Shown: in pieces, positions 16,652 through 26,522 of the stretch | How positions within the stretch are numbered: the first letter of the stretch is position 1 | Layout of the letters: each line of letters begins with the position of its first letter | Origin: Nanobdellota archaeon | GTDB taxonomy: Archaea; Nanobdellota; Nanobdellia; SCGC-AAA011-G17; UBA489 | Assembly (NCBI GenBank): GCA_030699455.1 | Contig: JAUYMN010000011.1 | Location: forward strand, 1 to 33,499 | Direction: 5' to 3' | Length of the DNA stretch: 33,499 nt | Notes under the pieces: model-generated | Databases searched by the model: none | Seen by the model: the letters and a program-made list of their open reading frames with translations, nothing else | What the model was told of the DNA's origin: nothing | Position numbers and translations under genes: made by a program

Positions 16652-17784
16652 GGTAGCCAAGTCTTGGAGTCTTTTAGTTTGTCTGGAAGATATTTATCAA
16701 TAACATAATTTAATCCCCATTTTGCCAATGCCTGCTGCTCTGCTCTTTGACCCGATTTTATTTGTTGTTCAATTGCTTTTTGCCATTCTTTGTGATGCTG
16801 TACGAATGGATCATTTTTTATTGCATCTTTTGCCCGCTTAATATCAACATCCTTTAATGGGTGTGTTGGGAGTTTGTAATCTACAATATCCTGTGGTGTT
16901 ATTCCTATGAATCTTGCCTGAGGCACGCAGAAAAATTCATTTAAATGTGCAGCATTACCTGACCCCACCTTTAATGTTCTGTAAATATTAAAGAATGCAT
17001 ACATATCCCCATCACAGAATGCATAAACTGGAATTTTCTTTTCATCTGAAAGTCTGCGGATGAATCTTCTGCATGCTCTTGTTGGAACTCCCCCCATTGA
17101 AATTAAAATACAGTTTGCTGTTTTCCAATATGCATGCTTGTTTAATCTTTCAAACATACCTGCTGTTTCTATTGCCAAGATAAATTTCGCATTGGTTTCA
17201 AATTTTAAATGTTCAACTGATGTTGGGACAGAATAAGCCCCTGAACCAAATTTGGTACAGTCTATTTTTAGTTCTTTTCCAGTGTTTGAATCTTTGTCTA
17301 TTACTATTAGCCGGCCTGCAACAGCACCGCCTTTCTCTTCCGGAATAAAACCTAATCTTTCACGATTTATGGCAAACATAGCTTCCAAATCATCCATGAC
17401 TGTATCTGATTCTGGCTGTTCTTTGAAACGCGCGTCACCCCAGTTCTTTGAAACATAATATGCTTCCCTTTTTGTTGCAATATCATCTGCTTTTAGAAGC
17501 TCTTTTGATAATCCCATCAGCCTTAATGATTGTGCAAAAGATTTTACAGTGGTAACATTTAGTGCTCTTTTTTTTACCTTTCCCACTAATTCAAAGAAAC
17601 CTTTTTTTGAATCATATTTAACATTATTCAGCGCTCTTATTGGAAAATTCATTTCTGGCTGCTTGTTCTTTAGTATCTTATCATAAATATCAAAAGCAGA
17701 ACTATCAATAACTCCAATAGTTTTCTTGTTTGCGTCATTAGTTTTCTTTTTGGTTGTCATCTTCTGCTTCCTTTGAGGATTCAA
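16648..17784 (-). CDS. top6A: DNA topoisomerase VI subunit A
   Basis: KREAYYVSKNWGDARF (catalytic Tyr), VIDKDSNTGKELKIDCT, FCDGDMYAFFNIYRTLKVGS. Confidence 0.97.
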   Translation of the reverse strand: MNPQRKQKMTTKKKTNDANKKTIGVIDSSAFDIYDKILKNKQPEMNFPIRALNNVKYDSKKGFFELVGKVKKRALNVTTVKSFAQSLRLMGLSKELLKADDIATKREAYYVSKNWGDARFKEQPESDTVMDDLEAMFAINRERLGFIPEEKGGAVAGRLIVIDKDSNTGKELKIDCTKFGSGAYSVPTSVEHLKFETNAKFILAIETAGMFERLNKHAYWKTANCILISMGGVPTRACRRFIRRLSDEKKIPVYAFCDGDMYAFFNIYRTLKVGSGNAAHLNEFFCVPQARFIGITPQDIVDYKLPTHPLKDVDIKRAKDAIKNDPFVQHHKEWQKAIEQQIKSGQRAEQQALAKWGLNYVIDKYLPDKLKDSKTWLP

Positions 17785-19342
17785 ACTGTTTTTTTAGCAA
17801 GAGTTGTATTTCCTGTTCTTTTTTATCCGATAACTCCAGTATTTCCTGCAAGGCTCCACTTACATGTGGAATATATTTAATTATGTAAGATTTTTTTCTT
17901 TCTACTTCTAAATCTTTTCTTTTTCTTCTTATATAAATGCCAAGTTTTCTTCCACATTCCTGCAGTGCTAATTTAATTTCTTTGGTTATCTCGGGATAAT
18001 GGGCAATCGCTTCTTTTGATTCTGACGTAAATGGAACCCATACTGATGCTATATGTACTGTGATGATTAATGGTGCGGCTGGAAGGGCTCCTTTTGACTG
18101 TGAAATCCCATAATTCTTCCATGCTGTGCTGAGTATTCCTTTTGTAATTGTGCATGCAGACTGCATATATTGCAATGGCACCCTGTTTGCAAATCTCATG
18201 ATTTTTGCGAGTTCTTCCTTTGGAAGCTCCCCCCCATATGCGAACGCACACTCTATCTGGAATGGCATCCCCCTGTATACTGTTGGTGGTCTTGTGGTTG
18301 CCGTATAAAATTCAGCAGGGATCTCTTTTTTTAACCCTTTGATTAAAATCTCTTCTGTTATTGGCGAAAGACAATTTGTTGGTGGAGCCATTATCTTTAC
18401 TTTTTTTATTGCATTAAATAATGCGTCTGCCTGTGTGTGTATTATTGTGCTTGGTTTTACATTCACTGAAATGTTTGCCTTGTCACAAATTTCCTTTGCT
18501 GTGTTTGGTGATACTCTTGAGAATTCTGATGTAAAAAATTGTTGCAATGTTTTTGCTTTTGTTTGGTTTAACATCCTTAGCATGACACCAATTTCAACAC
18601 CATATGGGTGGGGTTTTATTTCTAATGGCTCTTTTGGCAAAACATCTGTTACACGCTTGTATTTTATTGGCTTGTCATCTGGTGGAATATATGTTATGTT
18701 TGCATGCGGATTTGAGATTGCTGTTTGTTTGATATATTCATCAACACTGAGTTTCCCTCTTTGATATTTTCCTTCAAGTTCTATTTCAACTTTTGTTCCG
18801 TGATCCTTGTTTGTCCATTCTATCTCCTTCTCCTGAACAATCTCTGGCTCATTATTACTAATGTCTATGTGAAGCTCGTAGAAATGCGCAGGTCTTTTTG
18901 GAGATATTCTAGATGTTATTTTTGATGATTTTCCGGTAGTTAGCTGTCCGTATAATACTGATGCGGATACTCCTATTCCCTGCTGTCCCCTGGACTGCTT
19001 CATCTTTGAGAATTTTGATCCGTAAAGAAGTTTTGCAAAAACTCTTGGAATCTGCTCTTTTACAATGCCTGGGCCATTATCTTCCACTATTATCACAAAA
19101 CGATTTTCCTCTTTTGGATTTTTTTTTATTTGTATAATTATTTCTGGAAGTATATTTATTTCCTGGCATGCGTCGAGAGAATTATCGACCAATTCTTTTA
19201 TTGTTGTAGAAAGTGCTTTTATTGGATTGTCAAAACCTAAAAGATGTCTGTTGCGCTCAAAAAATTGTGATACTGAAATTGCTTTCTGCTCTTTTGCTAA
19301 TCTTTCTGCGTGGTTTTCTTCTTCTGCAACTTTCTTAGCCAT
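17738..19342 (-). CDS. top6B: DNA topoisomerase VI subunit B
   Basis: ELVDNSLDACQE, VEDNGPGI, SRGQQGIGVSASVLYGQLTTGK (GHKL ATPase). Confidence 0.97.
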   Translation of the reverse strand: MAKKVAEEENHAERLAKEQKAISVSQFFERNRHLLGFDNPIKALSTTIKELVDNSLDACQEINILPEIIIQIKKNPKEENRFVIIVEDNGPGIVKEQIPRVFAKLLYGSKFSKMKQSRGQQGIGVSASVLYGQLTTGKSSKITSRISPKRPAHFYELHIDISNNEPEIVQEKEIEWTNKDHGTKVEIELEGKYQRGKLSVDEYIKQTAISNPHANITYIPPDDKPIKYKRVTDVLPKEPLEIKPHPYGVEIGVMLRMLNQTKAKTLQQFFTSEFSRVSPNTAKEICDKANISVNVKPSTIIHTQADALFNAIKKVKIMAPPTNCLSPITEEILIKGLKKEIPAEFYTATTRPPTVYRGMPFQIECAFAYGGELPKEELAKIMRFANRVPLQYMQSACTITKGILSTAWKNYGISQSKGALPAAPLIITVHIASVWVPFTSESKEAIAHYPEITKEIKLALQECGRKLGIYIRRKRKDLEVERKKSYIIKYIPHVSGALQEILELSDKKEQEIQLLLKKQFESSKEAEDDNQKEN

Positions 19343-19377
19343 TTGAGGTTGTTTTTCAAATCTGTTTATAAATGTTT

Positions 19378-19911
19378 TTATACATCAAAATATTTTTTTT
19401 GTTCTCTTTCGATATATTTGTAAACATTCCCATGCGGTGAACCTTTCAAAAGCTTTTGAATTGCTTTTTTTGCTAAAATAACTTTTTCTAAGTTTCCAAT
19501 AATTGCAACTGTTTTTCCATAAACAGATATTGATGTACCTGTTAGTGTTTCAAACATTTGTCTTGCTTTGCCACCACTTCCAATTATTCTTGATCTCATT
19601 CTTGCCATGTCTTTTTCATTTCTTGCATAATCTTTCATTGAAATCATCTCAAAAATAAAATTCTCATCAAGTAGCAGTAATGCAATTTCAGGATTAAACC
19701 CCCGCCCTACTGCTGTGATTATTGGGACTGCATTAAAGCAGTTTATGTTTTCATTGCTTGAGATTACTACATCTCCCAACTTAGAAATTCCTATCTTTGT
19801 CTTTGTTTTTCTTTCCAGAAGTTTTTTAGTGACACCTTTAGTCCCAATAAGGACTGCTACCCTTTTTTGCGGTATTTTTAGTTCCTGTGAAAATATTTTA
19901 GAATTCATCAA
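19378..19911 (-). CDS. KH-domain RNA-binding protein, Dim2/Pno1-like
   Basis: RVAVLIGTKGVTKKLLE and RMRSRIIGSGGKARQMFETLTGTSISVYGKTVAIIG; overlaps aIF1A. Confidence 0.88.
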   Translation of the reverse strand: MMNSKIFSQELKIPQKRVAVLIGTKGVTKKLLERKTKTKIGISKLGDVVISSNENINCFNAVPIITAVGRGFNPEIALLLLDENFIFEMISMKDYARNEKDMARMRSRIIGSGGKARQMFETLTGTSISVYGKTVAIIGNLEKVILAKKAIQKLLKGSPHGNVYKYIEREQKKYFDV

Positions 19912-20287
19912 ATTCTTCTACTTCCTTTATTAAGCCTCTTTTTCTTAGCCACTGTACCTGTGCTGGCTTGTACTTGTAGATTATATCTCCCTTATCATCT
20001 CCCCCAAGCTCCCATGGTTCTACTAAAACTGTGTCTCCCTCACGCACCCATAGTTTTCTTTTCATGCGTCCAGGAACCCTGCATAATCTTGTCCTGCCGT
20101 CATAGCATCTTACACGCATTTTTGATCCGCCTAATCTTTGTTCAATGGTTCCAAATACCTGCCTTCCTCTTGGAGTTTTAACTCTATATGTTTCCTCGCT
20201 TGGCTCTGGAGGCGCACCTTTTTTTGCTGGTTTTTTAAAACTCTTAAATGTTCTTTTTGGTTTTTTTTTGAAAAATGCCATGTGCAT
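19898..20287 (-). CDS. eif1A: Translation initiation factor aIF-1A
   Basis: RQVFGTIEQRLGGSKMRVRCYDGRTRLCRVPGRMKRKLWVREGDTVLVEPWEL (S1-like OB fold). Confidence 0.95.
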   Translation of the reverse strand: MHMAFFKKKPKRTFKSFKKPAKKGAPPEPSEETYRVKTPRGRQVFGTIEQRLGGSKMRVRCYDGRTRLCRVPGRMKRKLWVREGDTVLVEPWELGGDDKGDIIYKYKPAQVQWLRKRGLIKEVEEFDEF

Positions 20288-20335
20288 CTAATGGTGGAAA
20301 TCTGGTTTATAAAACTTGTGAGAGTGTAAACAATG

Positions 20336-22633
20336 TTATTCTTTTACATTTGTATGAACTTTTAAAAATATGATAATTACAAGAACAATCAGAATTACAT
20401 TGAGAGAAGTTGGAATAATCCCATATTTTGCAGTACATACTGAATCCTTGCATGTTCCGGAAATACATGATATGTCCTTTTTACATACTGCTCCGTTTTC
20501 TCTTTGTTCTACTAAGTTACCCTCTGATTCACAATATGACTTATCTATTATTTCATTTATTTTTAGACAGACAACTTTATCTTCCTTATCAACATACAAG
20601 CAGCCAAATGGACATTCTGCAGAAGATGTGTCTTGACCTGGCACCTTTTTTGGCGGTTCCTGATTTACAGTCTGGTTTGTTGTTGAGTTTGATACATCTG
20701 TGCAGTCTTTTGAACAAGATCCACCACAGTCTACCCCTGTTTCGTCTCCATTCTGTATCCCATCAGAACATGTTCCTTCCTGTAGTGTAGTTGTGGCTGT
20801 TGACCCGCTTGATTCGAGCAGTTCGATATTCACATTGGCAAATCTTTGTGATAGTGGGTAATTTATTTCAAGCTCTTCCGGTGTTCCTGTGTTTATGTTT
20901 GTAAGAATGTATTCAATACCATAGTCTGACATACCTGTCATTTTTTCTCCAAGATTGTAAAGAACAATATTTGTAAAGCTGGTGGATGTAACACCCACTT
21001 CCGTGCCACCAGTTATTTCGAATGTTATTGCTTCATCTGATGATGACTCTTCAAATGAAGATGCTAATGTTGTTAATTTTAATGTGTATGATGCTCCTGG
21101 ACTGTTTGTTGTTCCAAGATCCATTATGCCTCCACCATATACCACCATGTCTATCTGGTCGCTTGCAATATCTCCATCTTTGTTTTGATCAACTGCGAGT
21201 CTTGTTGCTGTTGCATTTTCTATATAAAAATCAAACCCATTACCTCCGACAGTTATAACTCCCTGCCCTTGAGCACCAGAGACATTTGATGAAGAATATG
21301 TTGCCGTGATTGTATCTGTTGAATCTGACAACATCTCATTGAGGAATATCTTTTTATTTGTAGTATCAACATTGTTATACTTCAACACATATGACTTATC
21401 ATTTTTTCCAGCTCCTGTTGAGAGTATGAAATAATCACCTACTGGTATTACAAAATCACCTGTGCTTGATCCTTCAACTATTCTGAATGCATTTGTCTCG
21501 TCTCCCAGTGTCCCCCCTGCAGTGTAGAACGGGAACTTGTATTTCTTTTTGTCTTGATTCTCAAAATAAATATCATAGTTTGAACTGCCTGATGACTTTA
21601 TCTTTATGTTAGACTCTGCTACTTCATTAAATCCTTTGTTATTTATGTCCCAGTTTCCCAGCAATAATCTTTCGTCTGAAAGTTTCTCTGAGAGACTTTC
21701 ATCAGAGCCTATGTAAACTTCTGCTGGTGCCAAAAACCTGAGTTTTAAAGATGTCATTTTAAAAACATCCGATGTTACAGTTCCTTTTATAGAGACCAAT
21801 CCGTCCGATATCTTTTTCTTGTTTACTGAATATCCCTGTTCAAATGCGTCGTCATTGTAATGGTCTTCAAATTTTACTGTTTGTGATCCTATAAATATGC
21901 CCACCATGTTTGGTGCTGAACCAGATGATTTTATCACCCTCCTTATGCCTATGACTGTCCCATCAGCAAGCTCGTATGTGTCATCCTCTTCGAGTTTCCC
22001 TATATCCTCCCCATTTATTGCCAATGTTGCGGCAATTGGCGTGTTTGATATAGTCTTTACATTAACCTCATATTTTTTGTTTCCGAGCTGATAAATGACT
22101 GTTTCCCCTTCCTTTATGAAATTGGATGCTGCACTTGTTGACATGAGCAACGTTACTTTGGAAGATGATGTGTCAATGCTTGTATCAATTATTGTGTATG
22201 TATCTGCAAAAATCTTTAATTTTGCATCATCATAATCATCGAGATTTTTTTCTGTTATGGTGCTTTCAAATCCTTCTTTAAATTCCAGTTCATACTCTGC
22301 AAAAGCATCAGTTGATGTTGTTCCGCCTGCTATGTAAATAAATGAATCTATAACCTCTCCATTTGATTTTATGTAGTTTATCTTTGGGGATGTTAATGTT
22401 GCTGCGGCATTCCCAAATCTTATGTACTGCTTTGTTGATGTTGTTCCCTGATCAGTGCTTATACTTAGTCCTTCCAGCTGCGTTAATTCTGTAGAAGTGA
22501 TTACTGGAATTACATCACCAAATTCCTCATTTATCTCCAGCTTGTCTGAGTTTTCATTAAAATTATATATTTCGGCAGAAACAGAGAATGTATTTATCAG
22601 AATGAATACTAGTACTAATATTTGCCAACGCAT
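20336..22633 (-). CDS. S-layer-like secreted/membrane-anchored surface protein
   Basis: Signal peptide MRWQILVLVFILINTFSVSA; CSDGIQNGDETGVDCGGSC motif; Cys-rich region; C-terminal TM anchor. Confidence 0.8.
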   Translation of the reverse strand: MRWQILVLVFILINTFSVSAEIYNFNENSDKLEINEEFGDVIPVITSTELTQLEGLSISTDQGTTSTKQYIRFGNAAATLTSPKINYIKSNGEVIDSFIYIAGGTTSTDAFAEYELEFKEGFESTITEKNLDDYDDAKLKIFADTYTIIDTSIDTSSSKVTLLMSTSAASNFIKEGETVIYQLGNKKYEVNVKTISNTPIAATLAINGEDIGKLEEDDTYELADGTVIGIRRVIKSSGSAPNMVGIFIGSQTVKFEDHYNDDAFEQGYSVNKKKISDGLVSIKGTVTSDVFKMTSLKLRFLAPAEVYIGSDESLSEKLSDERLLLGNWDINNKGFNEVAESNIKIKSSGSSNYDIYFENQDKKKYKFPFYTAGGTLGDETNAFRIVEGSSTGDFVIPVGDYFILSTGAGKNDKSYVLKYNNVDTTNKKIFLNEMLSDSTDTITATYSSSNVSGAQGQGVITVGGNGFDFYIENATATRLAVDQNKDGDIASDQIDMVVYGGGIMDLGTTNSPGASYTLKLTTLASSFEESSSDEAITFEITGGTEVGVTSTSFTNIVLYNLGEKMTGMSDYGIEYILTNINTGTPEELEINYPLSQRFANVNIELLESSGSTATTTLQEGTCSDGIQNGDETGVDCGGSCSKDCTDVSNSTTNQTVNQEPPKKVPGQDTSSAECPFGCLYVDKEDKVVCLKINEIIDKSYCESEGNLVEQRENGAVCKKDISCISGTCKDSVCTAKYGIIPTSLNVILIVLVIIIFLKVHTNVKE

Positions 22634-22647
22634 GTTTTATCTCCCCT

Positions 22648-23001
22648 TTAATTAAGTCTAAATAATACTGTGACCCTATAAATATTTTTGCTTGTCTGTC
22701 TGTTCTTTGAAAATAGTGTTTTTGTCACTAATATTTTTCCTTCTTTGAATTTTGCCCTTAATTTTTTTCCAATAGATGTTGCAAATTTTCTTGATGATAC
22801 ATATATGTCCACACCGGTCTTTAGCTCTATTACTTTTGATATTCTGACTTTTTCATTGTTATCTATTCCATTTATTACATATCTTATTACCTCTTCATTA
22901 TATGGTCTTATCTGTATTTTCGCCTCGTAATAATCTATGTGTTTATCCCCTGGGGGTTTTTCCCTGTAAGTAATATTACTATGCTGAGTAGAACTGGGCA
23001 T
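22648..23001 (-). CDS. NMD3-like protein, C-terminal domain only
   Basis: VIELKTGVDIYVSSRKFATSIGKKLRAKFKEGKILVTKTLFSKNRQTSKNIYRVTVLFRLN resembles the archaeal NMD3 C-terminus; no Cys/Zn domain. Confidence 0.72.
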   Translation of the reverse strand: MPSSTQHSNITYREKPPGDKHIDYYEAKIQIRPYNEEVIRYVINGIDNNEKVRISKVIELKTGVDIYVSSRKFATSIGKKLRAKFKEGKILVTKTLFSKNRQTSKNIYRVTVLFRLN

Positions 23002-23272
23002 GTTTTACACCCCCTATTGTTATGATATGGCCTTCTGAAATTATTTTTGCCTCGATGCCACATGAAACCGATTCTTCGCCAAAAAGGTTTGCATTGGATG
23101 CACTCTTTAGGAGGTTTATCACTTCATCTTTGTTCATTAATTTCCCTTTGTAAAATTCCGGCTGTATTACCGCCTGTCTACCTTCTCCGTTAACAGTTTT
23201 TCCTAGAAGTGACTTGTCACAAACTGCAATTATTTCAGTATGCTCTGATCTGTGAATTTTTACGTACATCAT
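22979..23272 (-). CDS. DUF424 family protein
   Basis: MMYVKIHRSEHTEIIAVCDKSLLGKTVNGEGRQAVIQPEFYKGKLMNKDEVINLLKSASNANLFG. Start trimmed to MMYVK. Confidence 0.82.
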   Translation of the reverse strand: MMYVKIHRSEHTEIIAVCDKSLLGKTVNGEGRQAVIQPEFYKGKLMNKDEVINLLKSASNANLFGEESVSCGIEAKIISEGHIITIGGVKHAQFYSA

Positions 23273-23676
23273 ATTTTTGATTTTATGGGGTGTTTTGCGC
23301 CACATGCCGTGCATTTTAATAACATTATTCTGCCATCTTTGATTATTTTTGTATCTGGCTTCTTGCATTCATTGCATATAACAAAATCTTTGCAGTAAAG
23401 CATTATTTTTTTATTTATAATTTCTGAAGAAAGTTTTCTTCCGAGAACCAGCCTTGGCCCATCCATTACGGCAGGAGTTGCCAGCTCTCTCTGGAGGAAT
23501 TTTAACAGCTGTTCAAGTGGTCTTCCTAATTTATCAACAATTTGCTGGAAGTTGGACACTACTGTCTTGTTTCCCTGAATATGACCCTTTACTGCTGGTA
23601 TTTCAAACCTAGATTCTGCTGTTTGTATCTCTGGGAGTTTTTCTTTTGCTTCCTTTAATAGCGTTAGATAATCCAT
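23269..23676 (-). CDS. eif2b: Translation initiation factor aIF-2 subunit beta
   Basis: FLQRELATPAVMDGPRLVLGRKL...YCKDFVICNECKKPDTKIIKDGRIMLLKCTACGAKHPI (C-terminal Zn ribbon). Confidence 0.95.
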   Translation of the reverse strand: MDYLTLLKEAKEKLPEIQTAESRFEIPAVKGHIQGNKTVVSNFQQIVDKLGRPLEQLLKFLQRELATPAVMDGPRLVLGRKLSSEIINKKIMLYCKDFVICNECKKPDTKIIKDGRIMLLKCTACGAKHPIKSKI

Positions 23677-23714
23677 GGAAAGGAATTAGAGAATAGTCTT
23701 TTAAGGGTTTTGGG

Positions 23715-24398
23715 TCAGATTATCTTGTAATGCCCTGGCTTGTTTTCGTAAATTTCCCCTTCAAGTATGAGCTCCTTTATCACTGCCTCTGCTGTGGTGT
23801 CATCTTTTTGAATTTTCTTTGCTATTGCTGATGTTTCTATTCCACTTTCTTCATCTTCTGATAAAAAGTCTATTACCCTTTGCCTAAGCTCTTCGTGTGC
23901 TGGTTCTCTTGGTGTTTCTTTAATTATTGCCTGGACTGTCTGCATGTTTTTTTGATGCTTGAATTCTTCCGGTCTGCCTATATTTTTTAGAAGTTCGGAT
24001 TTCCTTACCAGCTCTTCATTTGGATCCATTATTTTTCTGGTTATCTCTGGTGAAATATATATCTCTCCCTGATACTCCCTTAAGCGCCCGACTACCAAAA
24101 CCATGTCTCCTTTTTCTATGTTTAACAAGGCATTTGTATCCTCATTGAATGCTTTTATTCTCATTGTTGCGGTTCCATCATCCAATGTAAATGAAAAATA
24201 ATTTCCATCTTCACTTTTGAATATATCAACTACTGTGGCTATTACATTTACCCTTGAAATCCTTTTATTGTTTAACTCAACATAACTCGGAGAAAATCCG
24301 TCTGGAGATTTGGATCCCTGAACAAAATTACCATTGCTCAGATTAGAAAACCACATCTTATATGCAATCTGCCTTTGTATCTGCTGTGTTTCCATCAA
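23715..24398 (-). CDS. RPA-like OB-fold protein with C-terminal winged helix
   Basis: RISRVNVIATVVDIFKSEDGNYFSFTLDDGTATMRIKAF... plus wHTH-like C-terminus; adjacent to MCM. Confidence 0.85.
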   Translation of the reverse strand: MMETQQIQRQIAYKMWFSNLSNGNFVQGSKSPDGFSPSYVELNNKRISRVNVIATVVDIFKSEDGNYFSFTLDDGTATMRIKAFNEDTNALLNIEKGDMVLVVGRLREYQGEIYISPEITRKIMDPNEELVRKSELLKNIGRPEEFKHQKNMQTVQAIIKETPREPAHEELRQRVIDFLSEDEESGIETSAIAKKIQKDDTTAEAVIKELILEGEIYENKPGHYKII

Positions 24399-26416
24399 AT
24401 TTTGCTTATGAATCCCCTTCTTGGTTCATAAACCTCTCCTTCCCTTTTTAGTTTTTCTATTATTTCTTCTACCTGTGATTCAGAAATTTTCTTCTCTGTA
24501 GCTTCTGCAATTATGTCTTCCATTGGTATTGACTTTTTTCCCTTTGATTCGAAGAGGTTGATTATTTCCCTTACAGTGTGAATTTTATTTCTTGTTGATG
24601 CTGTAACTCCTGATGATATCCTATCAATGTCTATCTGTCCGGTCTCATGATCAAATCCTACCTGCATCAAACAATACTTCATAATTAATATTGCCTTTCT
24701 TGCATCTCGTCTTTCAACTTTTGTAGATAAGCGTATTCTTGCTGAACCTTCTGCCAGTCTTACTAATGACTCTAACTGTCTTGCTGAAATTGGAATTGGC
24801 TTTACAGCATCCGGATCTCCTGAAACAGATGAGTTTCTTAAATTAACATAAAAATTTTTTATTTCTTCTATTGCTCCTGCTGTTAACTGGGGGTTTATTT
24901 TTTGTTTTGCATGTGCAATATACTTTTTCATTAATTCTGAGCCTATTGGTGGCTCTTTAGACAACGGGCTGTGCTGCAATTCCAGAACATGTGTTGCTAT
25001 CTGCCCATCCTTTTCCTTATTTGGGATGTCTCTTACTGGAAAGATCAAATCAAACCTGTTGATTAGCGCTGGTGGCAAATCTATTTGTGCTGCAATTGGC
25101 TGGTATGGGTCAAATCTTCCAAGCTTTGGATTTGCTGCAGATAATACTGAAGTTTGTGCTGTTAATGTTGCCTGAATATTTGCTTTTGATATTGTGACAG
25201 TTTGTTGTGCCATTGCCTCATGCATTGCTGATGTATCTTCTTCTGACATTTTGTCCATCTCGTCTAATAAGAGAAAACCACTGCTTGCCAATACAATTGC
25301 GCCGGCTTCGAGCGCCCAACCCCTCATGAATTCGTCTTTGACCACTGCTGCTGTTATTCCTGCAGATGTTGCCGCACGTCCGACAACATAACGCGCTCTT
25401 GGTGCCACTGTCTCTATAAATTTTATTAGGGATGATTTAGCTGCGCCTGGATCTCCAACAAGCAGAACATGTATGTCTCCCCTTATCTTTTGCCCATCAC
25501 CTGTTATTTTTCTTACTCCACCCATGAGCTGGAGAATCAGTGCTCCTTTGATATCCTCATGACCTAGGATTGATGGAGCAATTGAAGCTGTGAATTTTTC
25601 ATATATTCTTGGGTCTTTTGATAGTTCTTCAATCTTTACAATATCCTCTTCTGTTAATTCTATCTCCTCATATATTGTTTCAATGGGCTCTATATAATTT
25701 GCTTCCATGCACAAATCAAATCTTGTTGATTGCCCGCCTGTTTTTGAGGGAATAGGAACTTCCTTAACTGAACCGTAAACTATTACTTTTGAGCCAGGGG
25801 TTGTCTTTTTCTCCATCTTTGGCTCCACCAAATCTTCTCTTAAATAAACGGGGAGTCTTTTTGCCTGTTCCCCTCCCTGTAATGTATCTGTTGTTTCTTC
25901 TATAATTATCCTTTGTGAGTCAACTAATGTCTTGTCAATAAGCTTAAACCTTCCAACCCTTCCACAGGAACACCTATTTGGTTCTTTGAATTTTTCTTCA
26001 AATTGTGGGATGGTGATATTATTTCCACAGGAGGGGCATTCAAACTTTGCAGATACCATCTGTGGTCTTACATCTGACGATTGTCTTACTATACCTTCAA
26101 AGCAAATAAATCTGTTAATATGCTCACTACGAATATTTTTTATGTTAATGACCTGTGATTCTGGAAGGTTGTTGAATCTTACCTTGATGTACTTGTCAGG
26201 AATATCAAATTGTGCTAATGCTATTTCTGCAGACCTTATAGCATCTTCCGGTTCTGTTAAAAGCTCCTCCGCAAGAACTGGATCAAACATTGCAAGATTG
26301 TTAAAGTCTATTAAAATGTATTTTGCACCTTGTTTAACTAATGAGTGTATTTCTCTTTGATAGTTGTCCTCCAGAAATTTTTGGAACTTTTCTATCTGCT
26401 CCTGTGCATTTGTCAA
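24395..26416 (-). CDS. mcm: Replicative helicase MCM
   Basis: VLLVGDPGAAKSSLIKF (Walker A), GFLLLDEMDKM (Walker B), ALINRFDLIFPVRD (Arg finger); no intein. Confidence 0.98.
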   Translation of the reverse strand: MTNAQEQIEKFQKFLEDNYQREIHSLVKQGAKYILIDFNNLAMFDPVLAEELLTEPEDAIRSAEIALAQFDIPDKYIKVRFNNLPESQVINIKNIRSEHINRFICFEGIVRQSSDVRPQMVSAKFECPSCGNNITIPQFEEKFKEPNRCSCGRVGRFKLIDKTLVDSQRIIIEETTDTLQGGEQAKRLPVYLREDLVEPKMEKKTTPGSKVIVYGSVKEVPIPSKTGGQSTRFDLCMEANYIEPIETIYEEIELTEEDIVKIEELSKDPRIYEKFTASIAPSILGHEDIKGALILQLMGGVRKITGDGQKIRGDIHVLLVGDPGAAKSSLIKFIETVAPRARYVVGRAATSAGITAAVVKDEFMRGWALEAGAIVLASSGFLLLDEMDKMSEEDTSAMHEAMAQQTVTISKANIQATLTAQTSVLSAANPKLGRFDPYQPIAAQIDLPPALINRFDLIFPVRDIPNKEKDGQIATHVLELQHSPLSKEPPIGSELMKKYIAHAKQKINPQLTAGAIEEIKNFYVNLRNSSVSGDPDAVKPIPISARQLESLVRLAEGSARIRLSTKVERRDARKAILIMKYCLMQVGFDHETGQIDIDRISSGVTASTRNKIHTVREIINLFESKGKKSIPMEDIIAEATEKKISESQVEEIIEKLKREGEVYEPRRGFISKI

Positions 26417-26522
26417 ACAGATACCCCCCTAAAATTTGATTAAGTTTTATTAAAGAAATTTGAACTTTAAAAGATTAATTGGGTTAAGGAGTATATGTAG
26501 TAAATGAGATAAGGGAAACTCC

